DNA of 64,000 bases from Peterkaempfera sp044755465. Its GTDB lineage: Bacteria > Actinomycetota > Actinomycetes > Streptomycetales > Streptomycetaceae. Made by a program: the position numbers and the translations under genes. Shown piece by piece: positions 8,067-15,897 of the stretch; the stretch's first letter is position 1, and each line of letters begins with the position of its first letter. The notes beneath the pieces were generated by a model. It searched no databases. It saw only the letters and a program-made list of their open reading frames with translations, and was not told where the DNA came from. The stretch covers positions 62,001-126,000 of the forward strand of contig NZ_JBIVRB010000004.1 in NCBI RefSeq assembly GCF_044755465.1, in the 5' to 3' direction.

Positions 8067-9211
8067 CGCAGACCGTGCCGCCGCAGGCCGTACCGCAGGC
8101 CGTACCGCAGGCCGCGCAGCCGGCCGCCGCCGCCGACCGGCCGGCCCGCCGGAGCGGGCGGCTGCGGGCGCTGGACGGGCTGCGGCTGGTGGCCGCGCTG
8201 ATGGTCTGCGCGTACCACTACGGCGGCCGGGACGGTGCCGTGCAGCAGGCGTGGGGGCGGTCGCCGAAGGAGCTGTTCCCGGCGCTGCACGGCGCCTTCT
8301 CCTACGGCTGCCTGGGGGTGCAGGTCTTCTTTGTGATCAGCGGCTTTGTGATCTGCATGTCCTCCTGGGGGCGCACCCTCAAGGAGTTCTTCGCCTCCCG
8401 GGTCTCCCGGCTCTACCCGGCGTACTGGTTCGCGGTCCTGCTGGTCACGGCGGTGTTCGCGCTGCGGCCGGTGGTCGCCCAGCCGCTGCCGCCGGCCGAG
8501 GTGCTGGTCAATCTGACGATGATGCAGCAGCCGATGGGGTCCGGCCGGGTGCTCGGGGTGTGCTGGACGCTCTGGGTGGAGGCCCGCTTCTACCTGCTGT
8601 TCGCGCTGGTGGTGTGGAAGGGCGTGACCTACCGCCGCGCGGTGGGGTTCTGCGCGGTCTGGCTGGTCGCCTCGGTGCTGGCGGCGGGGATGGGGCAGCC
8701 GGTGGTGGACCTGGTGGTGATGCCCGAGTACGCGCCGTTCTTCATCGGCGGTCTGGCGCTCTACCTGGTGCACCGGTTCGGCGGCGGCCCGGTGCTGTGG
8801 GCGGTGGTCGCGATGAGCTGGGGCCTGGGGCAGTACCAGGCCGTCCGGGGGCTGGTCGCGCCGGCGGGCACCGATGTCTTCCACCACCGCTCGGCCTGGG
8901 TGGTGGTGGCCGTGGTCACCGCGGGCTATCTGGTGGTGGCGGTGGTGGCGCTGGGGTGGCTGGACCGGGTCGACTGGCGCTGGCTGACCGTCGCGGGCGC
9001 CCTCACGTACCCGTTCTACCTGGTGCACGAGCATCTGGGCTGGGCGGTGATCGAGGTGCTGCACCGGCGGCTGGGGTACTCCGCGCCGGTGACCTTCGGT
9101 GCGACGGTCGGCGGGATGCTGCTGCTCGCCTGGCTGGTGCACCGGCTGGTGGAGCGGACGCTGGGGCCCCGGCTCAAACGGGCACTGCTGCGGCCGGTGG
9201 CGGCGGGCTGA
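8063..9211 (+). CDS. acyltransferase family 3 membrane protein
   Basis: This is a 382-residue integral membrane protein from ATG 8063, with AAGGAG 8 nt upstream and a 4-bp overlap with the previous gene. After a Pro/Gln-rich repeat (VPQA repeats, residues 8-20) comes the acyltransferase-3 signature RLRALDGLRLVAALMVCAYHY, with the catalytic-type His in the first span, followed by VFFVISGFVICMSSWG, SRVSRLYPAYW and about ten hydrophobic segments. Family members O-acylate surface sugars, including O-acetylation of polysialic acids. Here it probably decorates the exported polymer with an acyl group after or during export, which is inferred from position. Confidence 0.85.
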   Translation: MTQTVPPQAVPQAVPQAAQPAAAADRPARRSGRLRALDGLRLVAALMVCAYHYGGRDGAVQQAWGRSPKELFPALHGAFSYGCLGVQVFFVISGFVICMSSWGRTLKEFFASRVSRLYPAYWFAVLLVTAVFALRPVVAQPLPPAEVLVNLTMMQQPMGSGRVLGVCWTLWVEARFYLLFALVVWKGVTYRRAVGFCAVWLVASVLAAGMGQPVVDLVVMPEYAPFFIGGLALYLVHRFGGGPVLWAVVAMSWGLGQYQAVRGLVAPAGTDVFHHRSAWVVVAVVTAGYLVVAVVALGWLDRVDWRWLTVAGALTYPFYLVHEHLGWAVIEVLHRRLGYSAPVTFGATVGGMLLLAWLVHRLVERTLGPRLKRALLRPVAAG

Positions 9212-9295
9212 CCGGCGCGCCGGGGCGCGGGGCGGCGGCACTTCCGACAAAATGCCCATAACGGACAGAAGGCCCCCGAATCGAAGGTCGCCCCC

Positions 9296-10423
9296 GTGGA
9301 CTCCTCGCCGCGCCGCACCCGCTCCGCACGGCTGCTGCCCGCCGTGGCCGCAGGCCTCGCCCTGACGGCTGCGGCGGCCTGCACCAGCGGCTCGGCCACC
9401 CCCGCCGGGAGCACCACCCAGGCGGTGACCGGCGCCCCGGCGGCCCCCGCGCCCTCCACCGCTCCCTCCTCCTCGGGGCCCGGCAGCGCCGACCAGTTGC
9501 AGAACGACTACCAACGGGTGGTGAAGGCCGTCCTGCCGTCCGTGGTGCAGATCGACACCCCGAGCGGGCTGGGCAGCGGCATCGTCTACGACAACCAGGG
9601 CGACATCGTCACCAACGCCCATGTCGTCGGCACCGCCAAGAAGTTCGCCGTCACCCTCGCCAACAGCGAGAAGACCCTGGCCGCCACCCTGGTCGGCAGC
9701 TACCCGGCGAGCGACCTGGCGGTGATCCGGCTGACCGCGCCGCCCGCCGGGCTGCGGCCCGCGTCCTTCGCGGACAGCGGCAAGGTCCAGGTGGGGCAGA
9801 TCGTGCTCGCCATGGGCAACCCGCTGGGCCTGTCCAGCAGCGTCACCCAGGGCATCGTCTCCGCCGTCGGCCGTACCGTCTCCGAACCCGGCAGCGGCAG
9901 CGCGCCCGGCGCCACCATCCCGGACATGGTGCAGACCTCGGCCTCCATCAACCCCGGCAACAGCGGCGGCGCGCTGGCCGACCTCGACGCCCAGGTGATC
10001 GGGATCAACACCCTGGCCGCCGTCGACGAGGACCTCGGCGGCGCCGCCCCGGGCATCGGCTTCGCCATCCCCAGCTCCACCGTCACCCGGATCGCCGACC
10101 AACTGATCAAGAACGGCAAGGTCACCGACAGCGGTCGCGCCGCGCTCGGTGTCACCGTACGCACCGTGCTGGGCAGCCCGCCGGACTTCGCCCCGGCCGG
10201 GGCCGCCGTGGTCTCGGTGGTCGGCGGCGGGCCCGCCGCCAAGGCGGGGCTGCGGGCGGGCGACATCATCACCGGGCTCGGCGGCACCCCGGTGGACAGC
10301 GCCGACGCGCTCACCGGGGCACTGGCCGGGGAGTCGCCCGGCGACCGGGTGTCCGTCGCCTACAGCCGGGGCGGCCAGAACCGGACCACCCAGGTCACCC
10401 TGGGCACCCTGGGGAGCGGCTGA
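9296..10423 (+). CDS. HtrA/DegP-like secreted serine protease lipoprotein with PDZ domain
   Basis: These 375 residues start at GTG 9296. A basic N-terminus and hydrophobic stretch end in the lipobox LTAAAAC (Cys29), so export and lipid anchoring are predicted. A Ser/Thr/Pro/Ala linker leads to a trypsin-fold domain with the full triad: His109 in VTNAHVVG, Asp140 in ASDLAVIRL and Ser223 in NPGNSGGAL. The C-terminal PDZ domain begins near residue 280 and contains GPAAKAGLRAGDIITGLGG. Proteins of this kind degrade or refold damaged extracytoplasmic proteins. It stands alone: it is not coupled to the polymer genes, and it converges on the sensor kinase downstream across strong hairpins. Confidence 0.92.
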   Translation: MDSSPRRTRSARLLPAVAAGLALTAAAACTSGSATPAGSTTQAVTGAPAAPAPSTAPSSSGPGSADQLQNDYQRVVKAVLPSVVQIDTPSGLGSGIVYDNQGDIVTNAHVVGTAKKFAVTLANSEKTLAATLVGSYPASDLAVIRLTAPPAGLRPASFADSGKVQVGQIVLAMGNPLGLSSSVTQGIVSAVGRTVSEPGSGSAPGATIPDMVQTSASINPGNSGGALADLDAQVIGINTLAAVDEDLGGAAPGIGFAIPSSTVTRIADQLIKNGKVTDSGRAALGVTVRTVLGSPPDFAPAGAAVVSVVGGGPAAKAGLRAGDIITGLGGTPVDSADALTGALAGESPGDRVSVAYSRGGQNRTTQVTLGTLGSG

Positions 10424-10513
10424 CCCCTTCCGAACCACCTCCGGCCCGGGCCGGCGGCCGCCGTGCACACCCGCGCAAGGGATCGCACCGCAGGCCGCCG
10501 CGCCCCGGGGCCC

Positions 10514-10533
10514 GTGGACCGGCGCCGGTCCAC
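10514..10533. other. 20-bp perfect palindrome
   Basis: GTGGACCGGCGCCGGTCCAC reads the same on both strands. It lies between two convergent genes just before a stronger hairpin, so it may form part of a bidirectional terminator rather than an operator. Confidence 0.5.
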
Positions 10534-10542
10534 AGGCCCTGT

Positions 10543-10579
10543 GGCCGGGGCGCGCCCGCTGCCTGTGCGCGCCCCGGCC
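10543..10579. terminator. bidirectional terminator-like hairpin
   Basis: A 13-bp stem (GGCCGGGGCGCGC with its exact complement) with an 11-nt loop lies between the convergent protease and kinase genes and is followed on the + strand by TTCTCG. Confidence 0.6.
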
Positions 10580-10609
10580 CTTCTCGTACGCCGTCCCGTA
10601 CTCCGGTGC

Positions 10610-11977
10610 TCAGCTCTCGGTACGGGTGTGCCAGGGGAGTTCGACGGTGATGGTGGTGGGGCCGCCGTGGGGGCTGTGGATCATGAAGACGCCGTCGACG
10701 GCGCGGATGCGGTCGGCGAGTCCGGCGAGGCCGCCGCCGGGGGTTTCGGTGGCGCCGCCGGTGCCGTCGTCGCGGATTTGGAGCATGAGGCGGTCGTGGG
10801 AGCGCCAGAGGTCGACGGTGGCGGTGTGGGCGTGGGCGTGTTTGGAGGTGTTGGTGAGGAGTTCGCTGACGGTGAAGTAGGCGATGCCTTCGATGGAGGG
10901 GTCGGGTCGGGTGGGGAGGTCGACGGTGACGCGGACGCCGCCGGGGGCGGTGCAGCGGGTGGCGACGGAGGAGAGGGCGGCGTCGAGGCCTCGGTCGGTG
11001 AGGATGGCGGGGTGGATGCCTCGGGCGAGGTCGCGGAGTTCTTGGAGGGCGAGTTTGACTTCGCCGTGGGCGGCGTCGACCATCTGGGCGGCGGTTTCGG
11101 GGTCTTCGGTGAGTTTTTCCTTGGCGAGGCCGAGGTCCATGGCGAGGGCGACGAGTCGGGCTTGGGCGCCGTCGTGGAGGTCGCGTTCGATGCGGCGCAG
11201 GTCGGCGGCGGCGGTGTCGACGACGGTGCCCCGGTCGTCCTCCAGCTCCCGTACCCGCTCCGACAGCGACGACGGCGACAGCAACGACCCGACCAGCGCC
11301 CGGTTGACGCAGGTCAGGCCGTGGATCAGCCAGGGAGTGCCGAAGAACAGCACCACGCCGAGCGCGCAGACCCCGGCGATCTCGGGGACGCTGTCCAGGT
11401 AGACCTCCGGCCGCCCGCCCGGCCCGTCCCCGTACAGCTGCAAGCCGGGCTGGTGCACCCAGGTCGGGAAGACCCACTGGTAGGCGGGGTAGGCCAGCAT
11501 CGCCCAGCCGCACGCCCAGAGGACCAGCGAGACGGTGAAGCCGAAGACGCTCCACGGCAGCAGCAGCACGCAGTACAGCACACTGCGCCAGCCCACGCCG
11601 TCCTTGAGCACCGCGCCCAGCCAGCCCATCAGACCGGGGCGGCTCGGCCGCAGCGGGGCGGGCCGGGCGATCCGCACATCCAGCAGGGCGGCGGCGCGGC
11701 CCCGCTCCAGCGCGCCCCAGCCCCGGGCCCCGGCGACGGCGGCGGCCAGCACCGGCAGGCCGAGGAAGGTGACGGCCAGGCCGAGGCCCAGGCTGATCAT
11801 CACCACGACGTAGCTGAAGCAGGCGACCGCGATCGGGAGGTCCAGCAGCAGGTGCAGGAACTCCTTCCAGGTGCGGGCCGCGAAAGGCGCCCCCAGCAGG
11901 CCCGGGGCGCGGCGCACGCTGCCGCCGTGCTCCGTGCTCCCCCGGGGGTGTCCGGTGGCTGCCATGTTCTCGATCAC
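10610..11977 (-). CDS. orphan sensor histidine kinase (PF13796-type sensor, NarL/DesK-like kinase), copy A
   Basis: These 455 residues start at GTG 11977, chosen because AAGGA lies 8 nt upstream; an upstream GTG at 12013 has no such site. The N-terminal half has four or more hydrophobic segments (LDLPIAVACFSYVVVMIS, SVLYCVLLLPWSVFGF, GVCALGVVLFFGTPW) typical of the Streptomyces sensor domain. The cytoplasmic half has the dimerisation/phosphoacceptor helix RIERDLHDGAQARLVAL (His268), the N-box ELLTNTSKHAHA and the ATP-lid DDGTGGATETPGGGLAGL. No response regulator is adjacent. Its last 225 codons are almost identical in DNA to the downstream-oriented paralogue and use CTC/GAA/CAA/CGA codons unlike the N-terminal half. 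Confidence 0.88.
   Translation of the reverse strand: MIENMAATGHPRGSTEHGGSVRRAPGLLGAPFAARTWKEFLHLLLDLPIAVACFSYVVVMISLGLGLAVTFLGLPVLAAAVAGARGWGALERGRAAALLDVRIARPAPLRPSRPGLMGWLGAVLKDGVGWRSVLYCVLLLPWSVFGFTVSLVLWACGWAMLAYPAYQWVFPTWVHQPGLQLYGDGPGGRPEVYLDSVPEIAGVCALGVVLFFGTPWLIHGLTCVNRALVGSLLSPSSLSERVRELEDDRGTVVDTAAADLRRIERDLHDGAQARLVALAMDLGLAKEKLTEDPETAAQMVDAAHGEVKLALQELRDLARGIHPAILTDRGLDAALSSVATRCTAPGGVRVTVDLPTRPDPSIEGIAYFTVSELLTNTSKHAHAHTATVDLWRSHDRLMLQIRDDGTGGATETPGGGLAGLADRIRAVDGVFMIHSPHGGPTTITVELPWHTRTES
10624..11297. repeat. 674-bp direct repeat, copy A (kinase module)
   Basis: This segment matches 12132-12805 at a constant offset of 1508 bp. Reading both in full, I find one mismatch (C at 11246, T at 12754). 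It covers the linker, phosphoacceptor helix and ATPase domain of the kinase. Confidence 0.97.
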
Positions 11978-12111
11978 GGTGACCGTCCTTCTGCGCGGGT
12001 GCTGCTCTGACACTTCCCAGCCTGGCGGCCGGAGCGGTCGGCCGGTATGGGGCGGCTCGGCGTCTTGGGGGTGGGGTTCTCCCTACCTTCCGGCGGGTGC
12101 TGCTCCGCTGG

Positions 12112-13308
12112 TCAGCGTCGGGTGTCCGCGTGGGTGTGCCAGGGGAGTTCGACGGTGATGGTGGTGGGGCCGCCGTGGGGGCTGTGGATCATGAAGACGC
12201 CGTCGACGGCGCGGATGCGGTCGGCGAGTCCGGCGAGGCCGCCGCCGGGGGTTTCGGTGGCGCCGCCGGTGCCGTCGTCGCGGATTTGGAGCATGAGGCG
12301 GTCGTGGGAGCGCCAGAGGTCGACGGTGGCGGTGTGGGCGTGGGCGTGTTTGGAGGTGTTGGTGAGGAGTTCGCTGACGGTGAAGTAGGCGATGCCTTCG
12401 ATGGAGGGGTCGGGTCGGGTGGGGAGGTCGACGGTGACGCGGACGCCGCCGGGGGCGGTGCAGCGGGTGGCGACGGAGGAGAGGGCGGCGTCGAGGCCTC
12501 GGTCGGTGAGGATGGCGGGGTGGATGCCTCGGGCGAGGTCGCGGAGTTCTTGGAGGGCGAGTTTGACTTCGCCGTGGGCGGCGTCGACCATCTGGGCGGC
12601 GGTTTCGGGGTCTTCGGTGAGTTTTTCCTTGGCGAGGCCGAGGTCCATGGCGAGGGCGACGAGTCGGGCTTGGGCGCCGTCGTGGAGGTCGCGTTCGATG
12701 CGGCGCAGGTCGGCGGCGGCGGTGTCGACGACGGTGCCCCGGTCGTCCTCCAGTTCCCGTACCCGCTCCGACAGCGACGACGGCGACAGCAACGACCCGA
12801 CCAGCATCCGGTCCACCACCGCCAGGCTGCGCACCACCCAGGGCAGCACCGGCCAGCCGACGATCAGTACGGTCAGCGCCACGGTGAAGGTGAAGACGCC
12901 CCAGGGCAGCAGCACCACGAAGTACAGCACCGACCGCCAGCTCAGACCGTCGGACAGCAGCGCCACGCACCAGGCGGCGGCGCCGGGCCGCTTGGGCGCC
13001 AGCGGGCCCGGCTCGGGGACCTGCTCATCCAGCAGGGCCCTGGCCCGTGCCCGCTCCACCACGGCCAGCGCGCGGCAGCCCAGCAGGGCGCAGGCCAGCA
13101 GCGGCAGGCCGACCACGGTCACCGCCAGGCCCACGCCCACCGACAGTGAGACGACCGCGAAGACGAACCCGACCAGGCCCAGCGGAAAGCTGAGCAGCAG
13201 ATACAGCACCTCGGACCAGGTCTGCGCCCCGTAGAGGGCGCGCGGCCCGGCCGACCCGCCGCCGGGCGGCGCCGCCGTCTTCTCGGTGAGGCGCTGGGTG
13301 CCCTCCAT
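12112..13308 (-). CDS. orphan sensor histidine kinase, copy B
   Basis: These 398 residues start at ATG 13308; AGAGGGA lies about 12 nt upstream, and the longer open frame upstream looks like non-coding translation. The sensor half (SEVLYLLLSFPLGLVGFVFAVVSLSVGVGLAV, then SVLYFVVLLPWGVFTF) is related to copy A but clearly diverged. It is shorter, lacking the extracytoplasmic-looking PTWVHQPGLQLYGDGPGG insert. From LVGSLLSPSSLSERV to ELPWHT the two proteins are identical (phosphoacceptor His209 here). Only the last residues differ (HADTRR against RTES). No response regulator accompanies it. It diverges from nuoA across a 350-bp gap. Confidence 0.88.
   Translation of the reverse strand: MEGTQRLTEKTAAPPGGGSAGPRALYGAQTWSEVLYLLLSFPLGLVGFVFAVVSLSVGVGLAVTVVGLPLLACALLGCRALAVVERARARALLDEQVPEPGPLAPKRPGAAAWCVALLSDGLSWRSVLYFVVLLPWGVFTFTVALTVLIVGWPVLPWVVRSLAVVDRMLVGSLLSPSSLSERVRELEDDRGTVVDTAAADLRRIERDLHDGAQARLVALAMDLGLAKEKLTEDPETAAQMVDAAHGEVKLALQELRDLARGIHPAILTDRGLDAALSSVATRCTAPGGVRVTVDLPTRPDPSIEGIAYFTVSELLTNTSKHAHAHTATVDLWRSHDRLMLQIRDDGTGGATETPGGGLAGLADRIRAVDGVFMIHSPHGGPTTITVELPWHTHADTRR
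12132..12805. repeat. 674-bp direct repeat, copy B (kinase module)
   Basis: This is the partner of 10624-11297, with one observed mismatch in 674 bp. The flanks diverge abruptly on both sides, exactly at the module boundary. Confidence 0.97.
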
Positions 13309-13658
13309 GTCGCGTACCGTCCCTCTTCCGTCGGCCCCTGCGGGCGGTCTCTGTCCCGGGCGTGGTCGTCCGCCGCGTGCGCCACGGCTCCGGGGGCGCG
13401 GCGCACGGGTTCCCCGCCCAGCCTGCCTGGTGCGGGCGGCGGCGGGCCATGGGGGTGATCGCCGTCCTGGCCGGGGGGATAACCCCACCATCCGGGAGTC
13501 TGCCTGGTCGGCTGCGGGGGCGGTCCGGCGTCTTGCAGCTCGGGCGGGGTGCACAGTCGGGGGGTCGGTGGACCTAGACTCCCAGGCGTACGAAACGTCA
13601 TGGCTGTGTAAAGGAACATGGGAACCCGCCGTTGAGCGCTGGGCCGGAGGCACCGATC
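13309..13658. other. divergent intergenic region, kinase B / nuoA
   Basis: The 350 bp contain no gene I can support. TAGACT at 13575-13580 is a plausible -10 for the nuo operon, with only a weak TGCACA at 13550 as -35 (19-bp spacing). GGAGG at 13646-13650 is the nuoA ribosome-binding site. Confidence 0.45.
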
Positions 13659-14108
13659 ATGGAGGCAACGCAGGCGTCCCACGTGGTGGGACAGCTCGCG
13701 CAGCGGGCCGCCGATGCTGCGGCCGACCCGGTGAAGGGCGGCGGCTACTTCGACGCGTACACGACCGTCGGGCTGATCGCCGTCGTCGGCGTGGTCTTCG
13801 TCGCGGTGGCCTTCACCGCGAACCGGCTGATGCGCCCGGTGGTCCCCAGCCCGGAGAAGCTGCTCAGCTACGAGTGCGGTGTGGACCCGGTGGGGGAGGG
13901 CTGGGCACAGACCCAGATCCGCTACTACCTGTACGCCTTCCTCTATGTGATCTTCGCGGTCGACGCCATCTACCTCTTCCCGTGGGCCACCGTGTTCGCC
14001 GCCCCCGGGTACGGCGCGGGGACGCTGGTGGAGATGTTCGTCTTCATCGGGTTCCTCGCCGTCGGACTGCTCTACGCCTGGAAGAAGGGCGTCCTGGAAT
14101 GGACGTGA
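13659..14108 (+). CDS. nuoA: NADH-quinone oxidoreductase subunit A
   Basis: This 149-residue membrane subunit starts at ATG 13659, with GGAGG 8 nt upstream. It has the three-span NuoA pattern: TVGLIAVVGVVFVAVAF, then the conserved loop EKLLSYECGVDPVGEGWAQT, then QIRYYLYAFLYVIFAVDAIYLFPWA and VEMFVFIGFLAVGLLYAW. The YECG loop and the acidic FAVDAIYLFPW helix are family signatures near the quinone chamber. It is first of ten tightly packed nuo genes, and its stop overlaps nuoB. Confidence 0.95.
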   Translation: MEATQASHVVGQLAQRAADAAADPVKGGGYFDAYTTVGLIAVVGVVFVAVAFTANRLMRPVVPSPEKLLSYECGVDPVGEGWAQTQIRYYLYAFLYVIFAVDAIYLFPWATVFAAPGYGAGTLVEMFVFIGFLAVGLLYAWKKGVLEWT

Positions 14109-14845
14109 CCCCCACCCACAGCTCACCCACCCACAGCTCACCCGGCCACAGCTCGCACGCCCACGGGTCGCACGCCCACGGCTCGGGCCCCGCCGCCGGG
14201 GGCGCCGTGCCGCTCGGCATGCCCGACCCCTCCCGGCCGGGGGCCGCCGCCGCGCAGCGCAGCCTCGGCCCGCTGGCCCGGCTCGCCCCGGACCCGGTGA
14301 AGGTGGTCCTCAACTGGGGCCGCCGCTACAGCCTCTGGTGCTTCAACTTCGGTCTGGCCTGCTGCGCCATCGAGTTCATCGCCGCGTCCATGGCCAGGCA
14401 CGACTTCATCAGGATGGGCGTCATCCCGTTCGCCCCCGGCCCCCGGCAGGCCGACCTGATGATCGTCTCCGGCACGGTGACCGACAAGATGGCCCCCGCC
14501 GTCAAGCGCCTCTACGAGCAGATGCCCGAACCCAAGTACGTGATCTCCTTCGGCGCCTGCTCCAACTCGGGCGGCCCGTACTGGGACTCCTACTCCGTCA
14601 CCAAGGGCGTCGACCAGATCATCCCGGTGGACGTGTACGTGCCCGGCTGCCCGCCGCGCCCGGAGGCACTGCTCCAGGGCATCCTCAAGCTCCAGGAGAA
14701 GATCGCCGGGGAGTCGACGGCCGACCGCTACGCCGCCACCCCGGCCGCCCCGGCCGTCGGGAACGCGGCACTGCGCCGGCCCCTGGTCGCCGGACCGGCC
14801 ACCGACACCCCCGGACCGGCAGCCGACCCCGGAGCGCAGCAGTGA
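14099..14845 (+). CDS. nuoB: NADH-quinone oxidoreductase subunit B with His-rich N-terminal extension
   Basis: This is a 248-residue iron-sulfur subunit starting at ATG 14099 inside the nuoA end (10-bp overlap). The cluster N2 ligands are present: the tandem pair in GLACCAIEF (Cys88/89), Cys154 in GACSNSGG and Cys184 in VPGCPPRPEA. Residues 1-30 are unusual, with seven histidines in a Ser/His/Gly repeat encoded by short DNA repeats at 14109-14180. A C-terminal Ala/Pro-rich tail of about 45 residues follows the conserved core. NuoB carries the last cluster that passes electrons to quinone, normally at the interface with NuoD, which is not encoded here. Confidence 0.95.
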   Translation: MDVTPTHSSPTHSSPGHSSHAHGSHAHGSGPAAGGAVPLGMPDPSRPGAAAAQRSLGPLARLAPDPVKVVLNWGRRYSLWCFNFGLACCAIEFIAASMARHDFIRMGVIPFAPGPRQADLMIVSGTVTDKMAPAVKRLYEQMPEPKYVISFGACSNSGGPYWDSYSVTKGVDQIIPVDVYVPGCPPRPEALLQGILKLQEKIAGESTADRYAATPAAPAVGNAALRRPLVAGPATDTPGPAADPGAQQ

Positions 14846-15897
14846 CCTTCGACCGCACCCCGGAGGAGGCGGCCGCCGCCATCGGCGACTGGGCCACCGC
14901 CGAGCTGAGCTACCAACTGCTCACGGTGGACGTGCCCGCCGAGCACTGGATCGACTCCCTCACCGCCGCCCGCGACAACCTCGGGCTGGCCTACTTCGAC
15001 TGGCTGAGCGCCGTGGACGAACTGGCGGAGGGCTTCTCCGTCGCCGCCCACCTCGCGGCGGTCGGTGACGCCGCCCCGGCCAGGCACCTGCTGCTGCGCA
15101 CCCGCGTCCCGCGCGACGGCGCCGCGCTGCCCACCGCCACCGGCGTCTACGCCGGGGCCGGCTGGCACGAGCGGGAGACGCACGAGATGTTCGGCATCGA
15201 CTTCCCCGGGCACCCGGGGCTGTCGACGCTGCTGCTCCCCGACGGCTTCGAGGGGCACCCGCTGCGCAAGGAGTTCGTGCTCGCGGCGCGCGTCGCCAAG
15301 GCGTGGCCCGGTGCCAAGGAACCCGGCGAGAGCGACCACGGCGAGGGCCAGGCGGCCGGCCGCCGCCGGATGCTGCCCCCCGGCGTGCCCGACCCCAACG
15401 AGTGGGGCCCGCTCAAGGGCACCCTGCCGCCGGTCGCCGAGCGCCCCGCGCGCGGCGCCCGGACGGCCGCCGGCGCCGGGGAGCGACCGGTACGGGCCGA
15501 CCGGCCGCGCCGCACCCGCAGCGTCAGCGGCGGCTCGGCCAGCCAGACCACCCCCACCCCCGGCGAGGCCACCCCCAGCACGCCACCCACCCGCGACCGC
15601 ACCCCGGACGCCCCCTGGCAGGTCTCCCCGCCCCCCACCCCGGCGGAGGCCATGCCCGAGACCCCGACCCAGCCCGAGGCCACCCCGGCCCGGCCCGAGA
15701 CCCCGGCGGAGCCGACCCCCGAGACCCCAGCCCAGCCTGAGGCCACCCCGGCGGAGGCCATGCCCGAGACCCCGACCCAGCCCGAGGCCACCCCGGCCCG
15801 GCCCGAGACCCCGGCGGAGCCGACCCCCGAGACCCCGGCGGAGCCCGCCGCACCTGAGGACAATCCCTCCCCCCGCCCGGACGGAGACGGCGCATGA
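14842..15897 (+). CDS. nuoC: NADH-quinone oxidoreductase subunit C with long repetitive tail
   Basis: These 351 residues start at GTG 14842, a GTGA overlap with nuoB. The first 180 residues are a NuoC/30-kDa domain: the signature ERETHEMFGIDFPGHPGL is followed by LLLPDGFEGHPLRKEF. It is not NuoD: nothing resembles the 49-kDa subunit. After residue about 195 the protein becomes low-complexity, Pro/Thr/Glu-rich, with two 36-residue repeats (PAEAMPETPTQPEATPARPE and following) from a 108-bp DNA repeat. Such a tail is not part of the NuoC fold and may be a flexible, possibly tethering, extension. Its stop overlaps nuoH as ATGA. Confidence 0.9.
   Translation: MTFDRTPEEAAAAIGDWATAELSYQLLTVDVPAEHWIDSLTAARDNLGLAYFDWLSAVDELAEGFSVAAHLAAVGDAAPARHLLLRTRVPRDGAALPTATGVYAGAGWHERETHEMFGIDFPGHPGLSTLLLPDGFEGHPLRKEFVLAARVAKAWPGAKEPGESDHGEGQAAGRRRMLPPGVPDPNEWGPLKGTLPPVAERPARGARTAAGAGERPVRADRPRRTRSVSGGSASQTTPTPGEATPSTPPTRDRTPDAPWQVSPPPTPAEAMPETPTQPEATPARPETPAEPTPETPAQPEATPAEAMPETPTQPEATPARPETPAEPTPETPAEPAAPEDNPSPRPDGDGA
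15637..15836 (+). repeat. 108-bp period direct repeat in the nuoC tail (two 92-bp identical segments)
   Basis: Positions 15637-15728 are repeated exactly at 15745-15836. The period is 108 bp (36 codons), so the repeat stays in frame. Confidence 0.93.

Noticed and set aside
14842..15897. NuoD or fused NuoCD
   Set aside because: Only the NuoC motif (ERETHEMFGIDFPGHPGL) is present, and the rest is low-complexity. No 49-kDa subunit sequence is found.
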